This document shows, piece by piece, positions 28,167 to 37,358 of a stretch of 64,000 nucleotides of DNA. Positions within the stretch are counted from its first letter, which is position 1. The number at the start of each line of letters is the position of its first letter. The notes beneath the pieces are model-generated. The model had not been told where the DNA came from, did not search any database, and saw only the letters and a program-made list of their open reading frames with translations. Source of the DNA: Brucella haematophila (GTDB lineage Bacteria; Pseudomonadota; Alphaproteobacteria; Rhizobiales; Rhizobiaceae); assembly GCF_005938105.1 (NCBI RefSeq), contig NZ_VCPE01000006.1:62001-126000 (forward strand). Direction: 5' to 3'. Made by a program: the position numbers and the translations under genes.

Positions 28167-28421
28167 TCAACGGTTATTGAGCTGAGCGCGAACATTTTCG
28201 CGCCCTTTGAGCGAAATCCGATAGGGACTGCCTGATCGGGATTCGATCAGCCGTTTGCGCCGCAATTGCTGGAACACAGCCATTGTACAATCGGCGAGCA
28301 GGTAACCCTCGCGGGTATAGCATTCGATTTCGCAGACGCGTCCGTCTTCGCGCAAATGGCGGATAAGGCCGCCTTGCGCCAGCACGTGCAACACGCGCTG
28401 TTCAATACGTGAGATATTCAT
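28167..28421 (-). CDS. YjhX/TopAI family protein (UPF0386), putative topoisomerase I inhibitor toxin
   Basis: An 84-residue protein matching YjhX from end to end: [33 protein letters not shown] and NVRAQLNNR at the C-terminus. E. coli YjhX (TopAI) binds and inhibits DNA topoisomerase I and is part of a toxin-antitoxin pair with YjhQ. Here it is the first gene of a tight two-gene unit with a GNAT gene. The ribosome binding site is weak, and a 9-codon reading frame overlaps its start, so its translation may be controlled. Confidence 0.85.
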   Translation of the reverse strand: MNISRIEQRVLHVLAQGGLIRHLREDGRVCEIECYTREGYLLADCTMAVFQQLRRKRLIESRSGSPYRISLKGRENVRAQLNNR

Positions 28422-28431
28422 TGTTGTTCAT
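28402..28431 (-). CDS. Possible 9-residue upstream reading frame overlapping yjhX start
   Basis: The frame reads MNNNEYLTY and stops 18 bases inside the yjhX-type gene, in another frame. E. coli topAI is known to be controlled by a small upstream reading frame (toiL); whether this one plays a similar part is speculation. Its ribosome binding site is poor. Confidence 0.25.
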   Translation of the reverse strand: MNNNEYLTY

Positions 28432-28622
28432 GCCTGGATGGAAACCATGACAAGCATCAGCACTCGCGGACAGCGCACAGCTATCCACGGCCAATGCCGT
28501 TCCCGTCCCTGAACAACTGCCCGATCAGACGCGCTCAGCGTCCGTCATCACAGTTCTTGTTCGGAACGATTAAAGGCTTCCAACAATCTCCAGCATCAAC
28601 AATTCCTCTTTCAGAGGTGGGA

Positions 28623-28652
28623 AGGTCTGAGGGCCGTTTGGCCCTCTCACCT
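28623..28652. other. Hairpin downstream of the LpxO-like gene
   Basis: AGGT and GAGGGCC pair with GGCCCTC and ACCT around a GTTT loop, with a two-base internal mismatch. It lies 38 bases past the stop of the minus-strand hydroxylase gene and lacks a T-run; it may be its 3' end. Confidence 0.5.
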
Positions 28653-28689
28653 GCATGTAAGATCGCACATGGCGAAAGTCAAACCGGCA

Positions 28690-29526
28690 TCAGGCCTTTG
28701 GCTGATTGCGGAGCTTCTCGGCTTCTGCGTAGAACTTCTTTTCCCACTCATTGTGGTTGTCCAGCCCTTCCTTGATGAAGGGCGTGAAGATCGCGAGGTT
28801 CATCAGGCACCAGTTGACGAAACGGGCCGGGAATTTCAGCGGCTTCACAAAGTCGACAAACAGAACCACGCGCGTCTTGTCGCTGTGGTTCCATGCCTCA
28901 TGCTCATAGGCGTCGTCGAAGATCAGAACCTTGCCTTCATGCCAATGGCAGACCTGCTTGTCCACGCGAATGGCCAGCTTTTCATTCGGCTCCGGCACGA
29001 TGAGGCCGAGATGCAGCCGCAGCACGCCATTATAAGGGCCGCGATGCGGCGGCAGATGCTTGCCCGGTTCGAAGATCGAGAACATTGCCGTGGTCAGGCC
29101 CGGAATCTTGTTCACGATGCGCCAGGTTTCCGGGCAGGTCTTGATATTCTGCTCCGACTTCACGCCGAAGCCGAGCAGGAAGAATGTCTTCCAGCGATTA
29201 TCGGTGGAAATCGTCTTCACATCGGTCGAAATATCCTGAAAGGACGGCAGCTCGCTCTGGCGCAGCAGGATCGTGTCCAGCTCCTTGCGAATGGCGGGCC
29301 ATTCCTTTTCAATTTCTGCCGCCCACGGGAAGGTCGCATTGTCATAAACAGGCGGATTGCCGAGCTTGGCATATTTCAGATTAAGGCTTTCCGCCCAGGA
29401 GACGATCCCCATGAAAAACCGGGTGATTTTGCTCGGGCGGTCCATTGCGGCCAGACCTTCAGTGCCCAATTTCTGTTTCGGATCAGAGGCTGCCTTATCT
29501 TGGATCGATGTATCGGGATTGGACAT
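28690..29526 (-). CDS. Aspartyl/asparaginyl beta-hydroxylase family protein, LpxO-like
   Basis: A 278-residue Fe(II)/2-oxoglutarate-dependent oxygenase. The metal and cosubstrate region reads LPPHRGPYNGVLRLHLGL, and the second His region reads FDDAYEHEAWNHS. LpxO members hydroxylate a secondary acyl chain of lipid A. The N-terminal hydrophobic segment (FFMGIVSWAESL) is short, and a C-terminal hydrophobic stretch fits membrane association. A 14-codon longer start is possible. Lipid A as substrate is inferred from family. Confidence 0.85.
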   Translation of the reverse strand: MSNPDTSIQDKAASDPKQKLGTEGLAAMDRPSKITRFFMGIVSWAESLNLKYAKLGNPPVYDNATFPWAAEIEKEWPAIRKELDTILLRQSELPSFQDISTDVKTISTDNRWKTFFLLGFGVKSEQNIKTCPETWRIVNKIPGLTTAMFSIFEPGKHLPPHRGPYNGVLRLHLGLIVPEPNEKLAIRVDKQVCHWHEGKVLIFDDAYEHEAWNHSDKTRVVLFVDFVKPLKFPARFVNWCLMNLAIFTPFIKEGLDNHNEWEKKFYAEAEKLRNQPKA

Positions 29527-29607
29527 TTCATGCTCTTTCAAATCGGCGCTGAAAAGATTCCCAGCCATAAACTGATGAAACTACGGCTGAATTTTGCACA
29601 CAAGCGG

Positions 29608-30879
29608 TCAGCTGTTCATTTTATCGCGATCAAGTTTCTCCAGAAGCGTGGCCCGGTCAAGGCTAAAACCGGAGTCGATCCAGAAAGTTTCTAGCGACCG
29701 CAGCGCCACACCCAGACCCGGACCTTTTTCCACGCCGAGCGCCAGAAGATCACCGCCCGTCACGGGAAAGACGGGGGCTTCATAATGTTCCGCTGTTTCG
29801 AGCAAACGCGAAAAGCCGCCAGCGCGGATCATCGCGTCATCGCTGCCAGCCGCATCGGCACGCGCCGCCGCATAGGCAAGCTTGATCCGGTCCAACACCG
29901 CCTGTTTGCTGCCACGATAAATGACTTTCTTCAAGGCCTGTTCGGACAGCTCCGGCTTCACCGCATCCGCCCGCGACCAGGCCTCCAGCCGCGCCCGCTC
30001 GGCATTGGACATTTTCAGGCGCTTGCCCATTTCTTCCATACGCACCGCATCGGGCGGCACGATGCTCTCAAGCCGCAGCAGCGGATCGGGCGACCAGCCA
30101 AGATCGCCTTCCGAACGCACCAGGCCATGAATGGCGTCGATGCCCCATTTTTCGCTTTCAGGCAGGACGAGGTTCAACACACCGCCCTGTCGCATCCACA
30201 AAAGGGCGCGCGACGGATCAGGAGCGGACAGCAGCTTCTTCAATTCCGACCACACGCGTTCGGCGGATAGCTGCTCGATCCCATCCTTCAGCCTTGCGCT
30301 GGCGCGCAGGCCTTCGGCTTCCGGACGCCCGGAGCCATACCACGCGAAGAAGCGGAAAAAGCGCAGGATCCGCAGGTAGTCCTCGCGGATGCGCTGTTCG
30401 GCGTCGCCGATGAAACGCAGTGTCCGGGTTTCAATATCGGCCAGCCCGCCGACATGATCGATGATCGTGCCATCCGCCGTCGCATAGAGCGCATTGATGG
30501 TGAAATCGCGCCGCTCGGCATCGGTTTTCCAGTCGGTTCCAAAGGCAACCTTGGCATGGCGGCCATCGGTCTCGACATCCTTGCGCAAGGTCGTCACTTC
30601 ATAGGCATGCCCCTGCACGACAACGGTGATCGTGCCGTGTTCGATACCGGTCGGGACAGGCTTGAACCCTGCTTCCTCGGCCAATCGAACCGTTTCCTGC
30701 GGCACATGCGTGGTGGCAAGATCGACGTCGCTGACAGCAGTGCCCAGCAATGTGTTGCGCACCGCACCGCCGACCACGCGCGCTTCCCCGCCATCACGGT
30801 TCAAGGCCTTGAACAGCGCCTGCAGAGACTTCGACTTCAACCAGCTCGCCGTGTCGGAAATGTTCACATTGTCGCTCAA
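29608..30879 (-). CDS. cca: CCA tRNA nucleotidyltransferase
   Basis: A 423-residue class II poly(A)/CCA polymerase-family enzyme. The nucleotidyltransferase core has RVVGGAVRNTLLG and the catalytic SDVDLATT. The next motif is ERRDFTINALY, followed by FIGDAEQRIREDYLRILRFFRF. The start is TTG at 30879, which overlaps the NUDIX stop as TTGA; together with AAAGG upstream this makes the TTG credible and implies translational coupling. Last gene of a DUF1285-NUDIX-cca unit that is conserved in Rhizobiales. Confidence 0.95.
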   Translation of the reverse strand: MSDNVNISDTASWLKSKSLQALFKALNRDGGEARVVGGAVRNTLLGTAVSDVDLATTHVPQETVRLAEEAGFKPVPTGIEHGTITVVVQGHAYEVTTLRKDVETDGRHAKVAFGTDWKTDAERRDFTINALYATADGTIIDHVGGLADIETRTLRFIGDAEQRIREDYLRILRFFRFFAWYGSGRPEAEGLRASARLKDGIEQLSAERVWSELKKLLSAPDPSRALLWMRQGGVLNLVLPESEKWGIDAIHGLVRSEGDLGWSPDPLLRLESIVPPDAVRMEEMGKRLKMSNAERARLEAWSRADAVKPELSEQALKKVIYRGSKQAVLDRIKLAYAAARADAAGSDDAMIRAGGFSRLLETAEHYEAPVFPVTGGDLLALGVEKGPGLGVALRSLETFWIDSGFSLDRATLLEKLDRDKMNS

Positions 30880-31511
30880 ACGTAGAGCCTTTCATAAAGT
30901 CCGCGAATGATTCCGGCGGTAATCCCCCAGATGAATCGCTCGTGATAGGGCATGGCGTAGTAAAATCGTTCCTTGCCATTGAGCACCCTGCTTTCGCGCC
31001 GGTGATTGGCCGGATTCATCAGGAAAGACAATGGCACCTCGAAAATATCGGCCACCTCATCCGGGTTCGGATGCAGGTCGAACGGTGTCTTGACTACAGC
31101 CAGAACCGGCGTGATCGAAAAGCCGCTGCCGGTCAGATAGCGCGGCAGATTGCCGATAATTTCGGCGCGCTCGGCGGCGAGACCGATTTCCTCATTGGCC
31201 TCGCGAAGCGCTGCATGTTCCGCCGTGCCGTCGCCCGGATCGATAGCCCCGCCCGGAAACGCGATCTGGCCCGAATGTTTTCGCAACGTATCGGTGCGCT
31301 GGGTGAGAAGCACCGTCGCATCAGGACCGCGATCCACCACAGGCACCAGCACAGCCGCGTCGCGCATCTGTGACGTCACCATGGCTTGCGTGAAGTCAGG
31401 ATTGAGCGAATGGTCGCCGGTAATCTCGCTGTGATCCGGCTGCCAGTCGCGAACGCGATTGGCAAAATCACCGGCGGAAAAAGCCGAAAGGGATTTCAGG
31501 CCACGTTCCAT
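30876..31511 (-). CDS. NUDIX hydrolase, CoA pyrophosphatase type
   Basis: A 211-residue protein with both signatures of CoA diphosphatases: the UPF0035-like LLTQRTDTLRKHSGQIAFPGG followed by the NUDIX box core LREANEEIGL. Such enzymes split CoA or its derivatives to 4'-phosphopantetheine and 3',5'-ADP. The ATG at 31511 is the likely start. It follows the DUF1285 gene by 10 bases and overlaps cca by 3 bases. Confidence 0.9.
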   Translation of the reverse strand: MERGLKSLSAFSAGDFANRVRDWQPDHSEITGDHSLNPDFTQAMVTSQMRDAAVLVPVVDRGPDATVLLTQRTDTLRKHSGQIAFPGGAIDPGDGTAEHAALREANEEIGLAAERAEIIGNLPRYLTGSGFSITPVLAVVKTPFDLHPNPDEVADIFEVPLSFLMNPANHRRESRVLNGKERFYYAMPYHERFIWGITAGIIRGLYERLYV

Positions 31512-31521
31512 CAGTACACCA

Positions 31522-32199
31522 TCATTTCTGGGCTGCTTCCAGCGCATCCGCTGGCATGATCGGGAAGACGGCGCCGCCGGACCGCACGGCAAACATCGTC
31601 ACGCCGTCGATCTCGATTTCCTCGCCAAGCCCGACCAGATCATACATCACAGAGCGCGTCACCAGCGCCTCCAGACGCCCGCGAACAAGCACATAGGGTT
31701 TCAATCCGTCACTTTCCACTTCAACGACGAACCGCAACGGATGCTCCGCATCGACTTCCACCACATCACCAACATTGGTGCGGAAGGTCAGCGTCTGTGC
31801 CGCGCCCTCACCGGAAACCTGCATTTCAACGGCAATGAAAGGCGCATCTTCAACCCGGATGCCGACTTTTTCGACGGGTGTGACGAGATAGGTCTTGCCG
31901 TCCTCGTCCTTGCGCAACACAGTGGAAAACAGGCGCACCAGCTGTTTGCGACCAATCGGCGTCCCCATATAGAACCAGGTGCCGTCGGCCCTGATCTCCA
32001 TGTCGAGGTCGCCGCAGAAATCGGGATTCCACCGTTCGACGGGCGGAATGCCGCGCTCTTTCGTAGACGGCCCGCTTTGCGCATCGGCATGAGCGCGCGC
32101 GATCAGGGCTTCCAGACCGCCCGTCGTCCCGGCATTTTGCATCGAACTTTGTGACGCAAGTTTTCCCGCATCTTTGTCGTTTGGGGTGCTCTTTGTCAT
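31522..32199 (-). CDS. DUF1285 domain-containing protein
   Basis: A 225-residue soluble protein. A variable N-terminus (to about 45) is followed by the DUF1285 domain with the characteristic start ERWNPDFCGDLDMEIRADGTW and FYMGTPIGRKQLVRLFSTVLR. Function unknown; structures in the family show a PH-like fold. It is divergent from moxR and leads the NUDIX-cca unit, a gene order I know from other rhizobia. Confidence 0.88.
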   Translation of the reverse strand: MTKSTPNDKDAGKLASQSSMQNAGTTGGLEALIARAHADAQSGPSTKERGIPPVERWNPDFCGDLDMEIRADGTWFYMGTPIGRKQLVRLFSTVLRKDEDGKTYLVTPVEKVGIRVEDAPFIAVEMQVSGEGAAQTLTFRTNVGDVVEVDAEHPLRFVVEVESDGLKPYVLVRGRLEALVTRSVMYDLVGLGEEIEIDGVTMFAVRSGGAVFPIMPADALEAAQK

Positions 32200-32333
32200 C
32201 CGACTCGGTTATTCCTGTTCGAATGTGCTTAATATGATGGAAGTCATGAAATAGTCACCGTTTCGCGGCTTGTCAGCATTATATGCGATTTATAAGGCAC
32301 GTCCGCCAGAGCGGTCACATATTGCGAGGTACC

Positions 32334-33341
32334 ATGAGCGTCGTCATCACGCCTGAAACCGCCAACTCCGAGCAGATTGTTGCGGAAGCCGAACGGGCGC
32401 TCGCAGATATTGCCCGCATCAAGGAGGGCGTCGGCACAGTCATTTTCGGACAAGAAAGTGTGATCGAGCGCACGCTCGTCGCCATTCTGGCAGGCGGCCA
32501 TGCGCTGCTGGTCGGCGTGCCCGGCCTTGCCAAGACCAAGTTGGTGGAAACGCTGGGCGTGGTGCTCGGCCTCTCCGGCCAGCGCATCCAGTTCACGCCT
32601 GATCTGATGCCTTCCGACATCATCGGCTCCGAAGTCATGGAGCAGGACGCCGACGGTCGCCGCTCGTTCCGCTATCTCAAGGGGCCGATTTTCGCACAGC
32701 TTCTGATGGCCGACGAAATCAACCGCGCCAGCCCGCGCACCCAGTCCGCACTGTTGCAGGCCATGCAGGAATATCATGTCACAGTCGCTGGCCAGCGTTA
32801 CGATTTGCCCGCGCCATTCCACGTTCTCGCAACGCAGAACCCGCTGGAACAGGAAGGCACCTATCCACTGCCGGAAGCCCAGCTCGACCGTTTCCTGATG
32901 CAGATCGATATTCTCTATCCGGAACTCGACGCCGAGCGCCGTATTCTTCTCGAAACCACAGGCGTCGCCGAGGCGAAGCCTTATGAGATTCTCGATGCTG
33001 AACGTCTGAAGCAGATGCAGACACTGGTGCGCCGTATGCCGGTTTCGGAAAGCGTCGTCGAAGCGATCCTGAAGCTGGTACGCTCCGCGCGCCCCGATGC
33101 CGACAATGATCATGCCAGGCAGCATATCGCCTGGGGCCCCGGTCCCCGCGCCAGTCAGGCGCTGATGCTCTGCGCCCGCGCCCGTGCGCTTTATGATGGC
33201 CGCCTCGCCCCTTCGGTGGACGATGTGAAGGCGCTGGCCGAACCGGTGCTGCAACATCGCATGGCGCTCAATTTCGCCGCCCGCGCCGATGGCATGCACA
33301 TCCGCGATGTCATCGCCAATCTGGTAAAGGCTGCTGTCTGA
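32334..33341 (+). CDS. MoxR family AAA+ ATPase
   Basis: A 335-residue AAA+ protein. Walker A is GVPGLAKT (residues 61-68), Walker B is LLMADEIN (about 123-130), and the AAA_3 features QNPLEQEGTYPLPEAQLDRF follow. MoxR ATPases act as chaperones with partner vWA-type proteins, which fits the DUF58 and vWA/BatA-like genes after it. A homologous operon in Rhizobium leguminosarum (RL3499-RL3502) is reported to be needed for normal cell envelope and morphology. First gene of the operon; the next start overlaps its stop by one base. Confidence 0.93.
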   Translation: MSVVITPETANSEQIVAEAERALADIARIKEGVGTVIFGQESVIERTLVAILAGGHALLVGVPGLAKTKLVETLGVVLGLSGQRIQFTPDLMPSDIIGSEVMEQDADGRRSFRYLKGPIFAQLLMADEINRASPRTQSALLQAMQEYHVTVAGQRYDLPAPFHVLATQNPLEQEGTYPLPEAQLDRFLMQIDILYPELDAERRILLETTGVAEAKPYEILDAERLKQMQTLVRRMPVSESVVEAILKLVRSARPDADNDHARQHIAWGPGPRASQALMLCARARALYDGRLAPSVDDVKALAEPVLQHRMALNFAARADGMHIRDVIANLVKAAV

Positions 33342-34258
33342 TGGTCATCGGCACGCAAGTTTCCACCGCAGATCGCAAGGATACGCTGGCTCGCGCACGT
33401 GCGCGGGCAGCGGCGATCCCTGATCTGCTGGTTGAAGCCCAGCGTGTCGTCAATACTGTCATGAATGGCTGGCACGGACGGCGCAAGCGCGGCCCCGGCG
33501 AGAATTTCTGGCAGTTCCGCCCCTATGTGCAGGGCGAGCAGCTTTCGCGCATCGACTGGCGGCGTTCTGCCCGCGACGATCATACCTATGTTCGCGACCG
33601 CGAATGGGAATCGGCCCATACCGTGTGGCTGTGGTGCGATTTCTCGCCCTCCATGCTCTACCGCTCGCAAATGTCGCCTGTTTCCAAGGAAGCCCGCGCG
33701 CTGGTGCTGACGCTGGCGCTGGCGGAAATCCTGTCGCGCTCCGGCGAGCGCATCGCCTTTCCGGCACTGATCCCGCCCTTTGCCGCCCGCAATGGCGCGG
33801 AGCGTCTTGCAGGTGCCCTCATGCATGACGCGCCTGAAAGCGCATTGCCGGATATCACCCAGATCCGCCGTTTTTCGGAAGTCGTGCTTGTCTCCGATTT
33901 TCTGCACCCGTTCGATGAGCTGACAGAACTTCTCGACCGGCTTGCGCAGCGTGGTGTGCGTGCGCATCTGGTCGAAGTTGCCGATCCCGCAGAAGAAACC
34001 TTCCCTTATTCCGGCCGCACCGAATTTCGCGATCCCGAGACGGGCGCAACGCTGGTTGCCGGTCGCGCCGAAACCTATGCCGAGGATTATCGCCGTCTTT
34101 ACACGGCCCGGCGCGAAACCCTGTCGGACTTCTGCAAGCGGCTCGGCTGGAGCTATTCCGTGCATCGCACCGACCGCCCGGCGGCGGAAGCGCTGGCGCG
34201 CCTGCATAATGCACTAAGTGCAACCGGGGCATTGGGCGCAACGGGGGCCAGCGCATGA
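33341..34258 (+). CDS. DUF58 domain-containing protein
   Basis: A 305-residue cytoplasmic protein. The DUF58 core YVQGEQLSRIDWRRSARDD is followed by a vWA-like region in which a MIDAS-type DFSPSM motif is visible. It lacks the N-terminal membrane helices found in some DUF58 proteins. Start and stop overlap the neighbours (TGATG and ATGA), so the three genes are translationally coupled. Likely a MoxR partner. Confidence 0.9.
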   Translation: MVIGTQVSTADRKDTLARARARAAAIPDLLVEAQRVVNTVMNGWHGRRKRGPGENFWQFRPYVQGEQLSRIDWRRSARDDHTYVRDREWESAHTVWLWCDFSPSMLYRSQMSPVSKEARALVLTLALAEILSRSGERIAFPALIPPFAARNGAERLAGALMHDAPESALPDITQIRRFSEVVLVSDFLHPFDELTELLDRLAQRGVRAHLVEVADPAEETFPYSGRTEFRDPETGATLVAGRAETYAEDYRRLYTARRETLSDFCKRLGWSYSVHRTDRPAAEALARLHNALSATGALGATGASA

Positions 34259-37122
34259 ATTTTCTGCCGCTTGCCTTTGGTTCGCCGCTGATCCTCGCCG
34301 GTCTGGTCGCCCTGCCGGTGATCTGGTGGCTGCTGCGCATGACGCCGCCGCGCCCGCAGGAAGAAACCTTTCCGCCGCTGCGCATTCTGGCGCAGGTTTT
34401 CAAACGCGAAGAAGTGCCCTCGAAAAGCCCGTGGTGGATGACGCTTCTGCGTCTGCTAATCGCCGCACTCGTGATCATGGCGCTGGCAGCGCCGATCTGG
34501 AACCCGCGTCCTGTCGCGCTGACCGGTCAGGAGCCACTGGCCATTGTGGTGGATAATGGCTGGGCCGCTGCCGAAGACTGGCAGCAACGCGTCAACGCCG
34601 CCGAAAAGCTGATCGATGACGCCGAAGGGTCCAACGCGCAGATTTACATACTTGGCACCGCCGAACCCGCCAATGCGGAAATCGGCCCCTATGACGGCAC
34701 CCGCGCAACGGAACGGCTACAAGCCATGCAGCCGCGCCCGATCCCTGTCGACCGCAAGGCGACGATGGAGCGACTGGCTTCCGCCTTGTCGGATGGTGTC
34801 AAAATTCGCCTTGCCTTCATGAATGACGGGCTGGCGTCCCCCGCCGACGAAGAGACCTTTGCCGCATTGGACAAGACCGGCCATCTGGCAAATGTTCTCT
34901 GGTATGGTGCCAATCTTGACCGCACCCTTGCGCTGATCGGGGTGGATAACAAGGCCGACAGCCTCGAAGCCACCGCGATCCGCCCGGAAGGCGTGACCAT
35001 GCCGCGCAGCCTGACGGCGGCAGCCTATGACGACAAGGGACGCCGCATCGCCGAAGCGCCACTGTCCTTTGCACTGGGTAGCCCCGAAGGCACGGCGCGT
35101 TTCAATCTGCCGGTCGAGCTGCGCAACGATTTCCGCCTGATCCGCATCGACGGTGTAGAACAGGCGGGTGCAACGCATCTGATCGATGCCGGGTCCGAGC
35201 GGCGCACCATTGGCCTGATTGCCAGCGGCGACGGCGATCTGGCGCAGCCGCTTCTGTCACCGCTGCATTACATCAAGCGCGCCCTGACGCCTTACGCCAA
35301 TCTGATCGAACCGCGTTCCGCGGATCTGCTTCAGTCGGTCCCGGAACTGCTGGACGCCAAGCCGTCCATTCTCATCATGGCCGATATCGGCAACTTGCCG
35401 CCACCTGTCGCAGAGCGGATTTCCGCATGGGTGGAAGAAGGCGGCACGCTGGTCCGCTTTGCCGGTCCGCGTCTGGCGGGCGCGAGCGACAATGATCCGC
35501 TGCTTCCGGTAAGGTTGCGCAAGGGCGAGCGTGCGCTTGGCGGCACCTTGTCCTGGTCTGAACCGCAAAAGCTGCGCGCATTCCCGGAAAAGGGTCCTTT
35601 TGCCGGACTGCCGATCCCGGACGATGTCAACGTCAACCGTCAGGTGCTGGCCGAACCGTCTTTCGATCTCAACGACAAGGCCTATGCCATCCTTCAGGAC
35701 GGCACTCCATTGGTCACGGGTCAGCAGCGTGGTCGCGGCAATATCGTGCTGTTCCATATTTCACCAGACGCCACATGGTCGAGTCTGCCGATTTCCGGCT
35801 CCTTCGTGGAAATGCTGCGGCGCATCGTGTCGCTGTCGCAGCGCACCGGCGCGCAGGACAATCAGGATGCCGTTTCGCTGCCGCCGTTCCAGCTGCTTTC
35901 AGCCGCCGGCGCGCTGACGCCGCCGACCTCGGAGGCCAAGCCGCTGATCGTCGAGCGCAACAGAGCGGCCAGTGTCAGCATCAACACGCCGCCCGGTTTC
36001 TACGGCAATGAGGACGGTTTGAAAGCACTCAACATTTTCGCCGACAGCAACACCAAGCTGGAGCCGATCCGCCAGCCGACCCTCTCAGTCGGCGTCACGC
36101 CCGTCTCCTATACGGCAGATCAATCAATATCGCTGGCTGGGCCGTTCTTTGCCGCTGCCGCCATGCTTCTGGCGCTCGATTCCCTGCTGATGCTCTGGCT
36201 ACGCGGCGCGTTCCGCCGCCGCATGAAGGTACGCGCCAAAACGGCTGCCATCGCCGTTCTTCTCGCAGGCGGCGCACTGTTCGCCCCCCTATCAGTCAGT
36301 GCTGACCGCGCCTTTGCGCAAGCACCATCGCCGCAGCCGCCTAAAATTTATGACGACAGCAAGCCCGGCGATGAAGCGATCATTGGCTCGGTTTCGCAGA
36401 CCCATCTTGCCTATATCATCACCGGCAGTGCCGAGACCGACAATATCAGCAAGGCCGGTCTGAAAGGGCTGACCTTTGCGCTGACCGACAAGACGGCGCT
36501 GGAACCGGGCGACCCGATCGGCGTTGACCCGTCCAAGGATGAGCTGGCCTTCTATCCGCTGATCTATTGGCCGATAGACCCGAATGCGCCGATGCCAAGC
36601 CCTGAAGCCATTGCCAAGGTGGACGCCTATATGCAGCAGGGCGGCACAGTGCTGTTCGACACGCGCGACCAGTTGCAGTCGGGCGCGAGCCTTGATCCAT
36701 CGGTCTCGCCAGCCAATCAGCGCCTGCGCGCCATTCTCGACGACATGAATGTGCCGCCGCTTGAACCGGTGCCCGACGATCACGTCCTGACGAAGTCCTT
36801 CTTCATCATGCCGGATTTCCCGGGGCGCTATGAGGGAAGCCCGCTCTGGGTGGAAGCGACAGCACCCAATGCCTCGCCGCGTGACCGCCCGGTTAGAACC
36901 GGCGACGGTGTGACGCCGATCATGATCACCGCCAATGATCTGGCAGGCGCATGGGCCGTGGATGATCAGGGCAATCCCCTTCTCCCCACCGTGCCGAACG
37001 ACCCGATGCAGCGCATCTATGCCATTCGTGGCGGCGTCAATATCGTGATGTACATGCTCACCGGCAATTACAAGTCCGATCAGGTCCATGTTCCGGCCCT
37101 GCTCGAACGGCTGGGGAATTAG
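34255..37122 (+). CDS. BatA-like/DUF4159 fusion membrane protein
   Basis: A 955-residue protein. The N-terminus is a BatA (aerotolerance regulator) domain with two membrane segments (about 8-27 and 61-80). A long extramembrane region follows, then a membrane segment near 625-648. A second hydrophobic stretch (about 661-680) ending in SADRAFAQA looks like an internal signal peptide, and a DUF4159 domain runs from about 695 to 955. It therefore reads as two proteins joined: a BatA-type anchor and an exported DUF4159 protein. Part of the MoxR envelope operon. Confidence 0.9.
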   Translation: MNFLPLAFGSPLILAGLVALPVIWWLLRMTPPRPQEETFPPLRILAQVFKREEVPSKSPWWMTLLRLLIAALVIMALAAPIWNPRPVALTGQEPLAIVVDNGWAAAEDWQQRVNAAEKLIDDAEGSNAQIYILGTAEPANAEIGPYDGTRATERLQAMQPRPIPVDRKATMERLASALSDGVKIRLAFMNDGLASPADEETFAALDKTGHLANVLWYGANLDRTLALIGVDNKADSLEATAIRPEGVTMPRSLTAAAYDDKGRRIAEAPLSFALGSPEGTARFNLPVELRNDFRLIRIDGVEQAGATHLIDAGSERRTIGLIASGDGDLAQPLLSPLHYIKRALTPYANLIEPRSADLLQSVPELLDAKPSILIMADIGNLPPPVAERISAWVEEGGTLVRFAGPRLAGASDNDPLLPVRLRKGERALGGTLSWSEPQKLRAFPEKGPFAGLPIPDDVNVNRQVLAEPSFDLNDKAYAILQDGTPLVTGQQRGRGNIVLFHISPDATWSSLPISGSFVEMLRRIVSLSQRTGAQDNQDAVSLPPFQLLSAAGALTPPTSEAKPLIVERNRAASVSINTPPGFYGNEDGLKALNIFADSNTKLEPIRQPTLSVGVTPVSYTADQSISLAGPFFAAAAMLLALDSLLMLWLRGAFRRRMKVRAKTAAIAVLLAGGALFAPLSVSADRAFAQAPSPQPPKIYDDSKPGDEAIIGSVSQTHLAYIITGSAETDNISKAGLKGLTFALTDKTALEPGDPIGVDPSKDELAFYPLIYWPIDPNAPMPSPEAIAKVDAYMQQGGTVLFDTRDQLQSGASLDPSVSPANQRLRAILDDMNVPPLEPVPDDHVLTKSFFIMPDFPGRYEGSPLWVEATAPNASPRDRPVRTGDGVTPIMITANDLAGAWAVDDQGNPLLPTVPNDPMQRIYAIRGGVNIVMYMLTGNYKSDQVHVPALLERLGN

Positions 37123-37171
37123 AGCATGATGTTTTGCAACCATGTCATCGCCCAGTCCCGTTTCCCTTTTT

Positions 37172-37312
37172 CCCTCATCCTGAGGAGCCGTCAAAGACGG
37201 CGCATCATCCTGAGCTTGTCGAAGGATCGAAGGGTGGGGAAAAAACGCACGGCGCATCTGCCCTCGTCCTTCGAGGCTTGGCTTCGCTCCGCACCTCAGG
37301 ATGACGGGGAAG
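37172..37312. repeat. Repeat family C, copy 2, inside the MoxR operon
   Basis: The gap of 236 bases between two operon genes holds a repeat of about 140 bp. Its first 43 bases (37172-37214, beginning CCCTCATCCTGAGGAGCC) are present in inverted orientation at 39538-39580 with one mismatch. The rest (TGTCGAAGGATCGAAGG through CACCTCAGGATGACGGGG) also has counterparts there. Internal inverted arms allow a long hairpin. A fragment resembling repeat B (GAGCATGATG) lies just before it. Confidence 0.88.
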
Positions 37313-37358
37313 CGTTGCAGTCCGTAAAGATAGGAACTTACGGCGTTAGGAGGCGGGC

